From Deltaproteobacteria bacterium (lineage in GTDB: Bacteria; Desulfobacterota; DSM-4660; Desulfatiglandales; HGW-15): a stretch of 8,456 bases of DNA. The position numbers and the translations under genes are program-made. Shown here piece after piece: positions 1 to 6,826 of the stretch (within the stretch, counting starts at the first letter, position 1; every line of letters starts with the position of its first letter). The DNA lies in NCBI GenBank assembly GCA_016932235.1, contig JAFGDF010000269.1, forward strand, positions 1 through 8,456, given 5' to 3'. The notes below the pieces were generated by a model. The model did not search any database and was not told where the DNA came from. It saw only the letters and a list, made by a program, of their open reading frames with translations.

Positions 1-26
1 GACAAGCTCACGGCCATGAGCCTGTC
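1..26. repeat. Imperfect inverted repeat (REP-like hairpin) at left edge
   Basis: GACAAGCTCA (1-10) pairs with TGAGCCTGTC (17-26) with one mismatch around a 6-base loop. The TGAGCCTGTCGAA style resembles the dispersed REP-type palindromes common between genes in many proteobacteria. The element may continue left of the window. There is no T-run after it, so it is not an obvious terminator. Confidence 0.45.
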
Positions 27-35
27 GAATGGCTC

Positions 36-109
36 CGCCCGCCTTTGCCACGAGTTATGCAAGATACCGGGCACTGTACTTCTTCACTCTGTAAAAAAAA
101 GAAACCCCC
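36..109 (+). repeat. Dispersed repeat, copy A
   Basis: Positions 36-78 match 5675-5717 at 40 of 43 bases in the same orientation. Weaker similarity continues through the A-run to about 109 (5745 in the other copy). The shared core includes GAGTTATGCAAGATACCGGG. The repeat family is not recognised. A 66-codon open frame (16-216) runs across it but has no ribosome binding site or protein-like character, so it is not annotated as a gene. Confidence 0.7.
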
Positions 110-368
110 AATGGGACATATATGTGCCTATCAGATCTGATCATGCCAATACTTTTGAACGTTACCATATATCCGTATTTCATAATGTCCTAATCACACG
201 ATCCAAGTCAAGTTAGAACTGCCCTTTTTTCATTGCTGGAGACAGTTATTTATTTGCCCTGTTTCATCAGGATCAGGGGGATGTGAGGGCTTTTGTTTAA
301 GGGATGAGACACAATATATTGTAAAAATCGCCTAAATGACCACTACATATATATAAATTAAAAATATA
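110..368. other. Non-coding stretch with short palindromes
   Basis: No convincing gene is seen on either strand. Two perfect palindromes lie close together: ACATATATGT (116-125) and ATCAGATCTGAT (130-141). CCCTG near 258 and CAGGG near 274 could form a weak hairpin. From about 310 the sequence becomes strongly AT-rich, leading into the promoter of the HTH gene. Confidence 0.4.
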
Positions 369-371
369 TTG

Positions 372-391
372 ACTAATTGATAAAAATTAGT
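372..391. promoter_or_regulatory. Candidate operator dyad overlapping the -35 box
   Basis: ACTAATT (372-378) and AATTAGT (385-391) form a perfect 7-bp inverted repeat with a 6-base spacer. The right arm overlaps the first base of the -35 box. A further half-site, ACTAAT, lies at 427-432, just past the expected transcription start. The position fits repression by the HTH protein encoded immediately downstream. Binding is inferred, not shown. Confidence 0.45.
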
Positions 392-418
392 TGACAAATA
401 ATAATATATATGTATAAT
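391..418 (+). promoter_or_regulatory. Near-consensus sigma-70 promoter for the HTH/PilZ operon
   Basis: TTGACA (391-396) and TATAAT (413-418) are both perfect consensus hexamers separated by 16 bases. Transcription would start near 425, giving a leader of about 28 bases before the ATG at 453. A fully consensus promoter overlapped by a dyad is typical of a tightly repressed gene. Confidence 0.7.
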
Positions 419-452
419 TATACCTAACTAATGACAGGTTTGTCCGGATTTA

Positions 453-647
453 ATGATGGTAAAAAAGATAAGAGAATCATTGCTGATGAGCAAGTCAGAA
501 CTCGCAAGGAAGGCCGGACTTTCAGTCCTGACTATCAACAGGGCGGAGAGAGGGATGAAATGCAGGATGGAAACCAAGAGGAAGATTATACTGGCACTTG
601 GATATGACCTCGCCGACAGAGACAGGATCTTTCCGGAAAGTTATTGA
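453..647 (+). CDS. Small helix-turn-helix (XRE-like) DNA-binding protein
   Basis: This 64-residue protein is essentially one helix-turn-helix domain. Residues about 5-50 fit the XRE/Cro pattern: 'SKSELARKAGLS' is helix 2 and the turn, and 'VLTINRAERG' is the recognition helix, followed by a basic segment (KCRMETKRKI) and 'ALGYDL', which is common at the end of this domain. There is no second domain. ATG codons occur at both 453 and 456, and neither has a good Shine-Dalgarno, so the start is uncertain by one codon. It is followed 48 bases later by the PilZ-like gene, probably in one transcript. The consensus promoter and overlapping dyad upstream suggest autoregulation (inference). An antitoxin or phage-type repressor role is possible, but no toxin partner is evident. 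Confidence 0.75.
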   Translation: MMVKKIRESLLMSKSELARKAGLSVLTINRAERGMKCRMETKRKIILALGYDLADRDRIFPESY

Positions 648-695
648 GGTAAGGGTGAGGCCTTTAAGCGAATCTGGATTTGAAAGGAGAATCAC

Positions 696-1124
696 ATGAA
701 AGAAAACGCCGCGGCCGAGAGATTAACGGATAGTGGCACCGCGCCTGAGAAAAGTTATGACCTCTACTATTGCGTGGAGATTCCGATAAGCAGGCTTGGT
801 GTTATCTATCAGTTTAAGATCTGGGATATCGAATCCATGTCTATTCTGGTCAAAGGGAACTCGCGCGTTTTGCCCTGGTTAAAAAAGGGGTACGTGTTGA
901 ACATGAAATACTATTCTACCGACCCTGAAAATCCTTACAGAAACTTTAATACGGAGATCCGATACGTCAAAAGACAGGAGAATGGCCGGTTGCAAGATCA
1001 TTACCTGGTGGGACTTGAGATTTTAGAAAGCGATGGTCAGTCAGTGATCAGCTGGCCTTATCGCCCGGATGGACCCAAAATGCTTCCTTTTGATGATATC
1101 TTAAGAAACACCTGGAGGGCTTAG
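696..1124 (+). CDS. PilZ-like domain protein, possible c-di-GMP effector
   Basis: This 142-residue cytoplasmic protein has no signal peptide or membrane segment. Residues about 22-110 read like a PilZ beta-barrel: 'YQFKIWDIESMSILVKGNS' resembles the family's 'DxSxxG' strand, then 'LPWLKKGYVLNMKYY', 'FNTEIRYVKRQENG' and 'HYLVGLEIL', which matches the usual closing strand. The arginine-rich RxxxR ligand motif ahead of the domain is not apparent, and the DxSxxG glycine is replaced (DIESMS). Cyclic-di-GMP binding is therefore uncertain, and this may be a degenerate PilZ. The start is supported by AAGGAGA at 684-690, five bases before the ATG. It follows the HTH gene by 48 bases and shares its terminator at 1243-1266, so the two are probably co-transcribed. 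Confidence 0.65.
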   Translation: MKENAAAERLTDSGTAPEKSYDLYYCVEIPISRLGVIYQFKIWDIESMSILVKGNSRVLPWLKKGYVLNMKYYSTDPENPYRNFNTEIRYVKRQENGRLQDHYLVGLEILESDGQSVISWPYRPDGPKMLPFDDILRNTWRA

Positions 1125-1242
1125 AGTGATATCTTAGGTCTTAAAAAAATATGATTGTTTTTCTGGGATGTTCGTTACATTATAAAACGTTCCGTCCATT
1201 GGGAGGAAGAAGATAAAATTAAAAGTAACGGCATATCCGGAG

Positions 1243-1266
1243 ACCCCGACTTCGGTCGGGGTTTTT
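1243..1266 (+). terminator. Intrinsic terminator of the HTH/PilZ operon
   Basis: ACCCCGAC (1243-1250) and GTCGGGGT (1255-1262) form a perfect 8-bp stem with a stable TTCG tetraloop, followed by a run of T on the plus strand. On the minus strand no T-run follows the stem, so it acts mainly on plus-strand transcripts. It directly abuts the 3' end of the icd remnant. Confidence 0.88.
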
Positions 1267-1500
1267 ATTTCATATTTTCACAGACGAGTTCAGCAAAATG
1301 GTAACAGGGCATCTCCTCAGCGCCATCCATCAACCTGGCCAGATCATAGGCATTCTTGCCGGCAAGCACTTCCTTCCACATGGGCTTTAGACTGCCCTGC
1401 CAGCAGATCTCCACAGATCTGTCTATTACCAGCGCTGAGGCCTTCCAGATATCCGGACCTATCCCATCGCCTTCGATAAAGGGGATGATTAGATGATCAA
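1265..1500 (-). pseudogene. icd: Isocitrate dehydrogenase remnant with internal in-frame deletion
   Basis: Read on the minus strand, this begins with the IDH N-terminal motif '[15 protein letters not shown]', continues to '[10 protein letters not shown]', then jumps straight to the C-terminal end '[12 protein letters not shown]...LVCENMK'. Compared with the intact gene at 7335-8456, exactly 930 bp (310 codons) are missing. The junction lies in a shared TCATA (1344-1348; 7417-7421 and 8347-8351 in the intact copy). The frame stays open, but all substrate, metal and NADP residues are lost, so it cannot be an enzyme. Its 3' 78 bp (1271-1348) are identical to the intact copy, while the 5' 110 bp (1344-1453) differ at 6 positions. 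One codon (CAG) near the stop is also absent. An ATG at 1531 could open an 88-codon frame, but that start lies inside the neighbouring gene, so translation is doubtful. Confidence 0.9.
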
Positions 1501-4500
1501 GGCAATGTCCAGGTGCATGCCTCTTTGGCATTTATCCAATATCCATAATCCGGTTCCATGAGCAGCAGGTCACTGAAATCCGGATTCTCCGGATCATATA
1601 CCTCCCATGCTCCATATACATATGCCCATACGGATATATATTTGCCTTCTATTGATGCCAGGGCTTCAGCTATATCTTGACCTGTGTCTGAATTATACCC
1701 CACCAGGTTCCAGCCTGATAAAAGGTTTGTGGAGTTAGATGGAGTTGATCCGGATATAGTCAGGGTAGCTGCCTCAATCATATTAATCCAGTAGCCCTTT
1801 CCTGCCTCCATGGTCGTCAGGTCGCTGAAATCCGGATTCTCCGGGTCATATACTTGCCAACTACCGGCTATGTATGCCCACACACTTATATATTTGCCTT
1901 CAATGGATTCCAGGACTGTATTAATAGTCGGTGGATCTGGTGGTTGTTGACACAGGGATACCAGGTTCCAGCCGCTTCCAAGTTCAATTGACCGGGTGTC
2001 CTCGGAGCCAGCTGACGGCATCTCCTTCACGCTGATCTGATAGTCCAGCGCGGTTGTCCCGCCGGAATTGTCGATCTGAAGCGACCATGTTCCGCCGCCG
2101 GCTCCTTTGACAGAAATCTCCATGGTCCCGCCCGTATAGGAGTAGGTATTGTACGTCGTGTTGTCGGGCCGCTTCAGCACAATAGTGGTCGTGCTTGTCT
2201 CATTGAGACTGAGGGAGATGCTCAGCGTGGATCCGTCAGTAGCTTCAAAATCGATGCTTGTCGTATCCCCTGCCGCCACGTTGCCGGAAAAGGACCGGCT
2301 GAGGCCGTAGGTGGCAGTCTGCATGGCTTCGTAATTAGCACCCATGAAGTCATAGCCATAAGAATCCGCCGAAAGGAATCTCAGTACCGCGGGGGGATTA
2401 ATTTCAAAGGGCCCTGTATCCGAATAGTCTATTATCTCACCACCATTAATCGTGTATTTGGTTACAACGGATGTGAATAAGGTTTCCCCTATGTAAACGT
2501 CGGAGTCATCCGTGGCGGTCAGTGTCACCGTGACCGGCCCGTCATAATAGCCAGAGAGGGGATCGACCGTTGTAACCGGCGGCGTGGTATCTGCCAGAGT
2601 AATAGTACCCTCAGCTCGGTCTTCGTATGGGTTGATGTTTCCTGCCGCGTCTATGAAGTAGGCATAGACATAAACTGTTCCGGGCTTGGTGTCCTTCAGT
2701 GTGTAAGAGACCGTCGCGGAAAAGGACTGCGCAGGTTCCACTGCCGTGAAGTCCTCCGGCTCGGGACTTTCATAGCCTTCTGTCAGATAGTAGCCCGTGA
2801 CCGCGATATTGTCTGTGGCTGAGATCTCTATCGACAGGGTTGTCAATTCTGATTCTTCGGCACCCCCGTTGATTATTACGGATCCCGGAATAGGCGGAGC
2901 GGTATCGCCGGTCACTTCAATGGAGTCTGAGGACTTCGGGTTGGTGAAGTTTCCAAAGGCGTCGCGGTACCAGACATAAACGGTCTTTGTTCCCGTAGCG
3001 GCGCTTTCAAAGGTATACTTTATATCGGCGGAGAATGCCGCGGTTTCGTCAACCATTATAAAGGCGGACGGAGGCGGTATTGTGCTGGATTCCGACACGC
3101 AGTAGCCGGTGACGCCGATATTGTCCGTGGCGGAGAGGTTCAATGTCACGATTTTTCCCATAACACTGGCGTCGCCGCCGTTGATCGTGACCGTTCCCGT
3201 GGGCAGGGTCAGGTCCAGTAGTGAATCGGAACCGGACTTCCAGACAAAATATTGTGACATCATATAAGAGGCTATCTGTCCCGCGAAACCGGGGGGGTCG
3301 TAATTATTTAGTTGACCGGTTGTAAAGACAACATCTCCAGGGCCTGTGTATATATCACTAAGCCCAAGGCTTTCATACCCGTCGGTGCTCCCCAAGTCTA
3401 GACGCTTGGTCCATAACAGGGTACCGGTCGCGCTGTATTTTCGTATTACCCCAACCGGACCGGGATCGATGCTGCCAACGACGTAGACGTTCCCTTTTGT
3501 ATCTACGGAGACTCCATTCATCCAGATGCTAGTATCTGAAGGATCTAAGAAATTAATTATCTTGTCCCATTGACCTTCTGTCTCCGGGTTGCCGTCGGTG
3601 GAAAATCTACAGACAAAACTTCTGCAATTTGTATAAGATGCCGGATCTTCCCCTCCTTCAGGATCAAATGTGGTAAGACCTGTTACATATAGGTAACCGG
3701 AAGACCCCAGAGATATGTCATTAGCATTTTCAGTATAGGAGGTTCCCCAGAGACGGCTCCACTGTTTTTCGCCACTGCTGTTGAACATGGCCAGCAAAAC
3801 ATCTCCTGACCCTTGGCCGGTAAGTCCATCAATTCCGTCCAATCCATACCCCGCGATATATATATTCCCAGAGGCATCAACGGCCATGCCTCCTTCAAAG
3901 TAATTGCCATACCCATCGCCTGGTAAGAGGACAACAGCCCACTGCAATTCGCCCGAACCGTTATATTTGGCAAGGAAATTTCCATTCCCTTCGGACCATG
4001 AGATAGTTTCCGTGTCACTCAGGTCCAGGGTTCCGCTGGTATAACCTAGTATGTAGAGACTGTCCGATCCGTCGACACCTATACCATTGATCCTGGTCAG
4101 GTCACTGTTACTGCCACTAACGAATTTTTTCAACCACATCTGATTTCCATCGCTGTCGAACTTTGCCACGAAGGCATCGGGAGGTGTGGAGTAGGTATCT
4201 GACCAATCGTATTCCCCGCCGATATAAACATATCCACTGCTGTCAGAGGTGATACAATCTCCTCTTGAGCTGTATACTGTTCCCTCTGTCCAGCTGTCGG
4301 TTGTTTCCAGCAGACTGCTCCAGAGGATATCACCGGTACGGCTAAGTTTGGAAACAAAGGCGCTGCCATATAGTGTAATATTATCGTTTCCTCCCATATC
4401 TCCCTCGGTTGTTCCGACCACATAGATGTTGCCGGAAAGGTCCATGGTGATCCCGTTTCCTTCGACTGTTTCATCACTATAACCATAGAGGCGGACCCAG

Positions 4501-5225
4501 CCGTGGGTAAAATCAACACTGGAGTGCGCCGCGTCACTGATATTGCCTGCCATGTCTATGAACCAGGCGTAAAGGATCTTAATACCGGGAGAGTTGGAAA
4601 GGGTAAAGTTAAAGCTGGCATTCAGAGATATAACCGGTGTTTCCAGAAGCGTGAAATCATCAGGCCCGCCCGGTGAGGCCGAACTTTCCGAAACGCGGTA
4701 CCCGGCAATGCCTAAATTATCCGTCGCGCTGACTATTACTGTTACCTGTGAGGTTGAAACCGAGCCGGAGGCGTCGTTGATCTGCACAAGACCGTCAGCA
4801 GGTTCCGTCGTATCAAGGATTATGGAATCGGAGGCCGCGGCGCTTGTGTTACCCGCCGCGTCTTTGAACCATGCGTACACCGTCTTGCTGCCGTCACCCT
4901 CGGTGAGGGTGAAGGTGACCGTAGCAGAAAAGATCTGTGTCGAGGTAACGGAGGTAAATGGGGGCAATGTTTCCCCGGAAAGGGCATTGCCGTCCTCGGA
5001 GAGATAATATCCGGTGACCCCTACTCCACCAGGATCGTTGGCCGACAGGGTTAGTGAGACGGAGCGTGAGGTGGTGTAATCTGCGTCCCCTTCGATCTTG
5101 ATGCTTGTGCTTACAGGCGCGTCAGTATCCTCGCAGAAGCCGCTCACGGGCAGCATCAAGATAAATAGCGTGGCAAGAAATCCTGCAAATAATATCGATC
5201 TGTCTTTTATATATATGGAAGTCAT
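1497..5225 (-). CDS. Large secreted multidomain protein (Ig-like, SBBP propeller, Ig-like, PPC-like, C-terminal repeats)
   Basis: This 1242-residue protein has a signal peptide (residues 1 to about 31: basic start, hydrophobic '[18 protein letters not shown]'). Domains in order are: two Ig-like repeats (about 34-238) with the '[14 protein letters not shown]' and 'YAWFxDAAGN' signature; a beta-propeller region (about 242-664) of SBBP-type repeats such as '[12 protein letters not shown]' and '[13 protein letters not shown]'; two more Ig-like repeats (about 672-879); an Ig-like domain ending in 'YTINGG' and 'TGPFEI' (about 880-967); a pre-peptidase C-terminal-like beta-sandwich (about 973-1067); and two 'GWNLV' repeats (1079-1158, 1167-1242). 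ATG 5225 is chosen because AAGGGG lies just upstream; the TTG at 5258 is weaker. No lipobox, transmembrane anchor, LPXTG or PEP-CTERM is seen. The role is unknown: a surface or secreted adhesin or structural protein is likely. Its stop codon touches the icd remnant. Confidence 0.88.
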   Translation of the reverse strand: MTSIYIKDRSILFAGFLATLFILMLPVSGFCEDTDAPVSTSIKIEGDADYTTSRSVSLTLSANDPGGVGVTGYYLSEDGNALSGETLPPFTSVTSTQIFSATVTFTLTEGDGSKTVYAWFKDAAGNTSAAASDSIILDTTEPADGLVQINDASGSVSTSQVTVIVSATDNLGIAGYRVSESSASPGGPDDFTLLETPVISLNASFNFTLSNSPGIKILYAWFIDMAGNISDAAHSSVDFTHGWVRLYGYSDETVEGNGITMDLSGNIYVVGTTEGDMGGNDNITLYGSAFVSKLSRTGDILWSSLLETTDSWTEGTVYSSRGDCITSDSSGYVYIGGEYDWSDTYSTPPDAFVAKFDSDGNQMWLKKFVSGSNSDLTRINGIGVDGSDSLYILGYTSGTLDLSDTETISWSEGNGNFLAKYNGSGELQWAVVLLPGDGYGNYFEGGMAVDASGNIYIAGYGLDGIDGLTGQGSGDVLLAMFNSSGEKQWSRLWGTSYTENANDISLGSSGYLYVTGLTTFDPEGGEDPASYTNCRSFVCRFSTDGNPETEGQWDKIINFLDPSDTSIWMNGVSVDTKGNVYVVGSIDPGPVGVIRKYSATGTLLWTKRLDLGSTDGYESLGLSDIYTGPGDVVFTTGQLNNYDPPGFAGQIASYMMSQYFVWKSGSDSLLDLTLPTGTVTINGGDASVMGKIVTLNLSATDNIGVTGYCVSESSTIPPPSAFIMVDETAAFSADIKYTFESAATGTKTVYVWYRDAFGNFTNPKSSDSIEVTGDTAPPIPGSVIINGGAEESELTTLSIEISATDNIAVTGYYLTEGYESPEPEDFTAVEPAQSFSATVSYTLKDTKPGTVYVYAYFIDAAGNINPYEDRAEGTITLADTTPPVTTVDPLSGYYDGPVTVTLTATDDSDVYIGETLFTSVVTKYTINGGEIIDYSDTGPFEINPPAVLRFLSADSYGYDFMGANYEAMQTATYGLSRSFSGNVAAGDTTSIDFEATDGSTLSISLSLNETSTTTIVLKRPDNTTYNTYSYTGGTMEISVKGAGGGTWSLQIDNSGGTTALDYQISVKEMPSAGSEDTRSIELGSGWNLVSLCQQPPDPPTINTVLESIEGKYISVWAYIAGSWQVYDPENPDFSDLTTMEAGKGYWINMIEAATLTISGSTPSNSTNLLSGWNLVGYNSDTGQDIAEALASIEGKYISVWAYVYGAWEVYDPENPDFSDLLLMEPDYGYWINAKEACTWTLP
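1500..1991 (-). repeat. Tandem C-terminal protein repeat (two units) within the large secreted protein
   Basis: Two units of about 75-80 residues (1752-1991 and 1500-1727) share the pattern SGWNLV, then [33 protein letters not shown] or GKGYWIN. The most conserved block is '[11 protein letters not shown]'. The DNA is also visibly similar (for example 1565-1595 against 1815-1845). This is a recurrent C-terminal module of large secreted bacterial proteins. Its function is not known to me. Confidence 0.85.
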
Positions 5226-5301
5226 TGCTTTACCCCTTGAGCTTGTCTGGGATTTCAAGAGAGCATTATTCTAACCCTCTTTCCTCTAATGTTATCGGTT
5301 T

Positions 5302-5307
5302 ATTATA
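5302..5307 (-). promoter_or_regulatory. Possible -10 box for the large secreted protein
   Basis: On the minus strand TATAAT occurs at 5307-5302, about 77 bases upstream of the chosen ATG at 5225. No good TTGACA-like -35 hexamer lies at 16-18 bases, so this is only a candidate. The ribosome binding site AAGGGG at about 5234-5239 (minus strand) supports the start at 5225. Confidence 0.3.
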
Positions 5308-5484
5308 GTAAACGACTTAATAAACCAGGCATTTTGACGATTGTAATTTACCTGTTGTCCGGCAGGGACCCTTTTTTTCATGGCGAAAGAAATTATCTGC
5401 AAATAAATGGCCTAAGGATGTCGTCACCGCAAGCGGCATCTTCGACAGGCGTGTCACAACAAATCTGGTCCCGCTGATCTTCTC

Positions 5485-5649
5485 AAGACGATATCTACAG
5501 GCCTTATTGCCGATGGTCTTATTTTTAAGGATTTTATAGGCCCTTTCCGGTTGGCGACCGGATATTCTGCCATAGCTACGGAGGGGTAAATCCTTAAAAA
5601 TAAGACCATTGCGGGGCTTGAGTGGAATCTTCTTTTGAGATATCGTCTT
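5485..5649. repeat. Large inverted repeat with 22-bp perfect inner arms (possible MITE-like element)
   Basis: The inner arms 5513-5534 and 5588-5609 are exact reverse complements over 22 bases, beginning ATGGTCTTATTTTTAAGG. The outer arms 5485-5496 and 5638-5649 match over 12 bases (AAGACGATATCT). The loop of about 53 bases contains a further hairpin, TCCGGT/ACCGGA (5546-5562). The segments between inner and outer arms differ by 12 bases in length. Each arm read outside-in encodes 'KTIS' and then 'GLIFKD', so the arms are diverged copies of one sequence. No transposase lies inside it. Confidence 0.75.
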
Positions 5650-5674
5650 TCGAAGAACAGCTATGACCTTTGAT

Positions 5675-5745
5675 CGCCCGCCTTTGCTGCGAGTTATGCA
5701 AGATACCGGGCACCGTATTCTTTCGCCTCTGAAAAAAAGAGCCCC
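5675..5745 (+). repeat. Dispersed repeat, copy B
   Basis: This is the second copy of the repeat at 36-109: 40 of 43 bases match at 5675-5717, with looser similarity to the A-run and C-rich tail near 5745. It lies 25 bases outside the right outer arm of the inverted repeat, so the two may belong to one element. The orientation is the same as copy A, 5.6 kb away. Confidence 0.7.
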
Positions 5746-5984
5746 TGCCGGATATCCGTAGCCTGCTTTTGTGAGTATGGACAATTAGTTATGTCGTTCA
5801 CTATAGTTACTATCTTAATTGTTAGAGCATGATATAACAATAGGTTAATAGTATGATTTTTCTATAATAATAAAGTACCAGGGGAAAAGATTTATACTGG
5901 CACTTCATTATTAGCTCCCATGGAATCTTTTTTATTATTTGATGCTGAAATTCCGCATCGCGGATAAAACGCAGCCTTATTTGA

Positions 5985-6013
5985 TTGACAGGTTGAGTCT
6001 TTTTCCCTACGCT
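5985..6013 (+). promoter_or_regulatory. Sigma-70 promoter for the small exported protein
   Basis: TTGACA (5985-5990) is a perfect -35 box, followed after 17 bases by TACGCT (6008-6013) as a partial -10. A TATAAAAT stretch follows at 6014-6021 but would give a 22-base spacer. Transcription would start near 6020, about 33 bases before the ATG at 6053. Confidence 0.5.
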
Positions 6014-6052
6014 ATAAAATAATTTCAGAGTTAGTTAACTTGGAGGTTATAA

Positions 6053-6631
6053 ATGAAAAGAAAAAAATGTATCCGGCTTATTGCTTTTTCGGTGTTAATG
6101 ATTGCCTGGGCTGCAGGAGGCGGCTTGTCAGTTTTAAACGCTCAGGAGCCGCCGGCAGAACAACCCGGGGCGGTACCGACGGCGGCGATGCTGCCCATAC
6201 TCAGTTCCAACGACCTGGCAACATCAGCTTATATCACCGGTTATCTGGAAAAATGTCTGCAGGATCGCAATGCCTTTAATTTCGTTTCCAAAGAAAAAGT
6301 AGATCAAGCCATCGCAGCCGGCGGATACGACATGACCAAGATATTCGGATTGAAGAAAGAGGAATACAAAGCTCTGGCCGCTAAACTGGGAGTTGATTAC
6401 ATCTTACACGGTATCATTGCGGTGCGTAAAAGTATAAAATTCACCGGCTGGCGCAAGGATGTGGATTCTACTATCAAACTGTATGACGGTAAAAGTGGTA
6501 AATCTATTGATAGTTGGCGCTCGATGACCGATTTTTCATTTACTGATGCGGAAACGGAGAAAGACGCCAACAAAATGGGTGAAGCGACGGCGGCAAGTAT
6601 CTGTGAAAAGATGAGAAAAAGCGGTTTTTAG
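6053..6631 (+). CDS. Small exported protein, CsgG/LpoB-like periplasmic type
   Basis: This 192-residue protein has a clear signal peptide: basic 'MKRKKCIR', hydrophobic 'LIAFSVLMIAWAAGGGLSVL', and likely cleavage after 'LNA' at about residue 30. There is no lipobox cysteine at the cleavage site. The mature part starts with a strand-like 'AAMLPILSSNDLATSAYITGYLEKCL', then 'FNFVSKEKVDQAIAAGGYD' and 'LAAKLGVDYILHGIIA'. This layout (LP...N, a helix, 'vs.e.vd.al.e.g.d', 'A..lgvDyil.G.i') is that of the CsgG/LpoB/TolB-N-like superfamily of periplasmic proteins. 'STIKLYDGKSGKSIDSWRS' resembles their closing strands. GGAGGT at 6042-6047, five bases before the ATG, fixes the start. It appears monocistronic, and its substrate or partner is unknown. 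Confidence 0.7.
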   Translation: MKRKKCIRLIAFSVLMIAWAAGGGLSVLNAQEPPAEQPGAVPTAAMLPILSSNDLATSAYITGYLEKCLQDRNAFNFVSKEKVDQAIAAGGYDMTKIFGLKKEEYKALAAKLGVDYILHGIIAVRKSIKFTGWRKDVDSTIKLYDGKSGKSIDSWRSMTDFSFTDAETEKDANKMGEATAASICEKMRKSGF

Positions 6632-6826
6632 GCCTTTATCCCAGAAACATCCGCTGAGCACCCAAGATCATAAGCCAATACTATTATGGAATGAAGGATG
6701 CGGTTTTCTATATTGGCGCGATGCCCTTTTCTCTTGCCCATGGTCTATATGTCCCTTTACATAACTCTCCGATAACAATGGCGCTTGTGCATTATTCTTC
6801 CCTGGGGACATTCATAAGCCATTTAA
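6632..6826. other. Intergenic gap with a short unexplained open frame
   Basis: No clear terminator follows the gene at 6631. A 46-codon frame (ATG 6691 to TAG 6829-6831) reads as a fairly hydrophobic peptide containing 'VFYIGAMPFSLAHGLYV'. It could be the tail of a decayed membrane protein, since the frame stays open upstream to 6649, but there is no ribosome binding site and no family is recognised. It overlaps the start of the integrase remnant by five bases in another frame. Confidence 0.25.

Larger units (their letters stand above)
5308..5984. other. Gene-free repeat-bearing intergenic region
   Basis: No convincing gene lies between the divergent genes at 5225 (minus) and 6053 (plus). 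A 155-codon minus-strand frame (5317-5784) covers the inverted repeat and dispersed repeat B. Its low-complexity basic translation, overlap with palindromic DNA and lack of a ribosome binding site argue against a real protein. From 5785 to 5930 the DNA is AT-rich and featureless. The 18-base string shared between about 5888 and the HTH gene near 582 does not extend and looks accidental. Confidence 0.5.

Noticed and set aside
16..216. 66-codon plus-strand open frame at the left edge
   Set aside because: It runs through dispersed repeat A and has no domain or ribosome binding site.
485..640. HTH gene as the antitoxin of a toxin-antitoxin pair
   Set aside because: The partner gene looks PilZ-like rather than like any toxin family I recognise.
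1265..1531. The 88-codon icd fusion as a functional small protein gene
   Set aside because: It lacks all catalytic residues, its ATG lies inside the neighbouring gene, and it has no promoter of its own.
3683..4537. Two alternative minus-strand frames (3683-4018 and 4130-4537) inside the large secreted protein gene
   Set aside because: They are shadows of the repeat-rich propeller coding sequence in another frame.
5317..5784. 155-codon minus-strand open frame in the repeat region
   Set aside because: It spans the inverted repeat and dispersed repeat B, has no ribosome binding site and a basic translation with no recognisable domain.
5888..5906. String AAGAT(T)TATACTGGCACTT resembling the HTH gene near 582
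   Set aside because: The similarity stops at about 18 bases on both sides, so a gene fragment is not supported.
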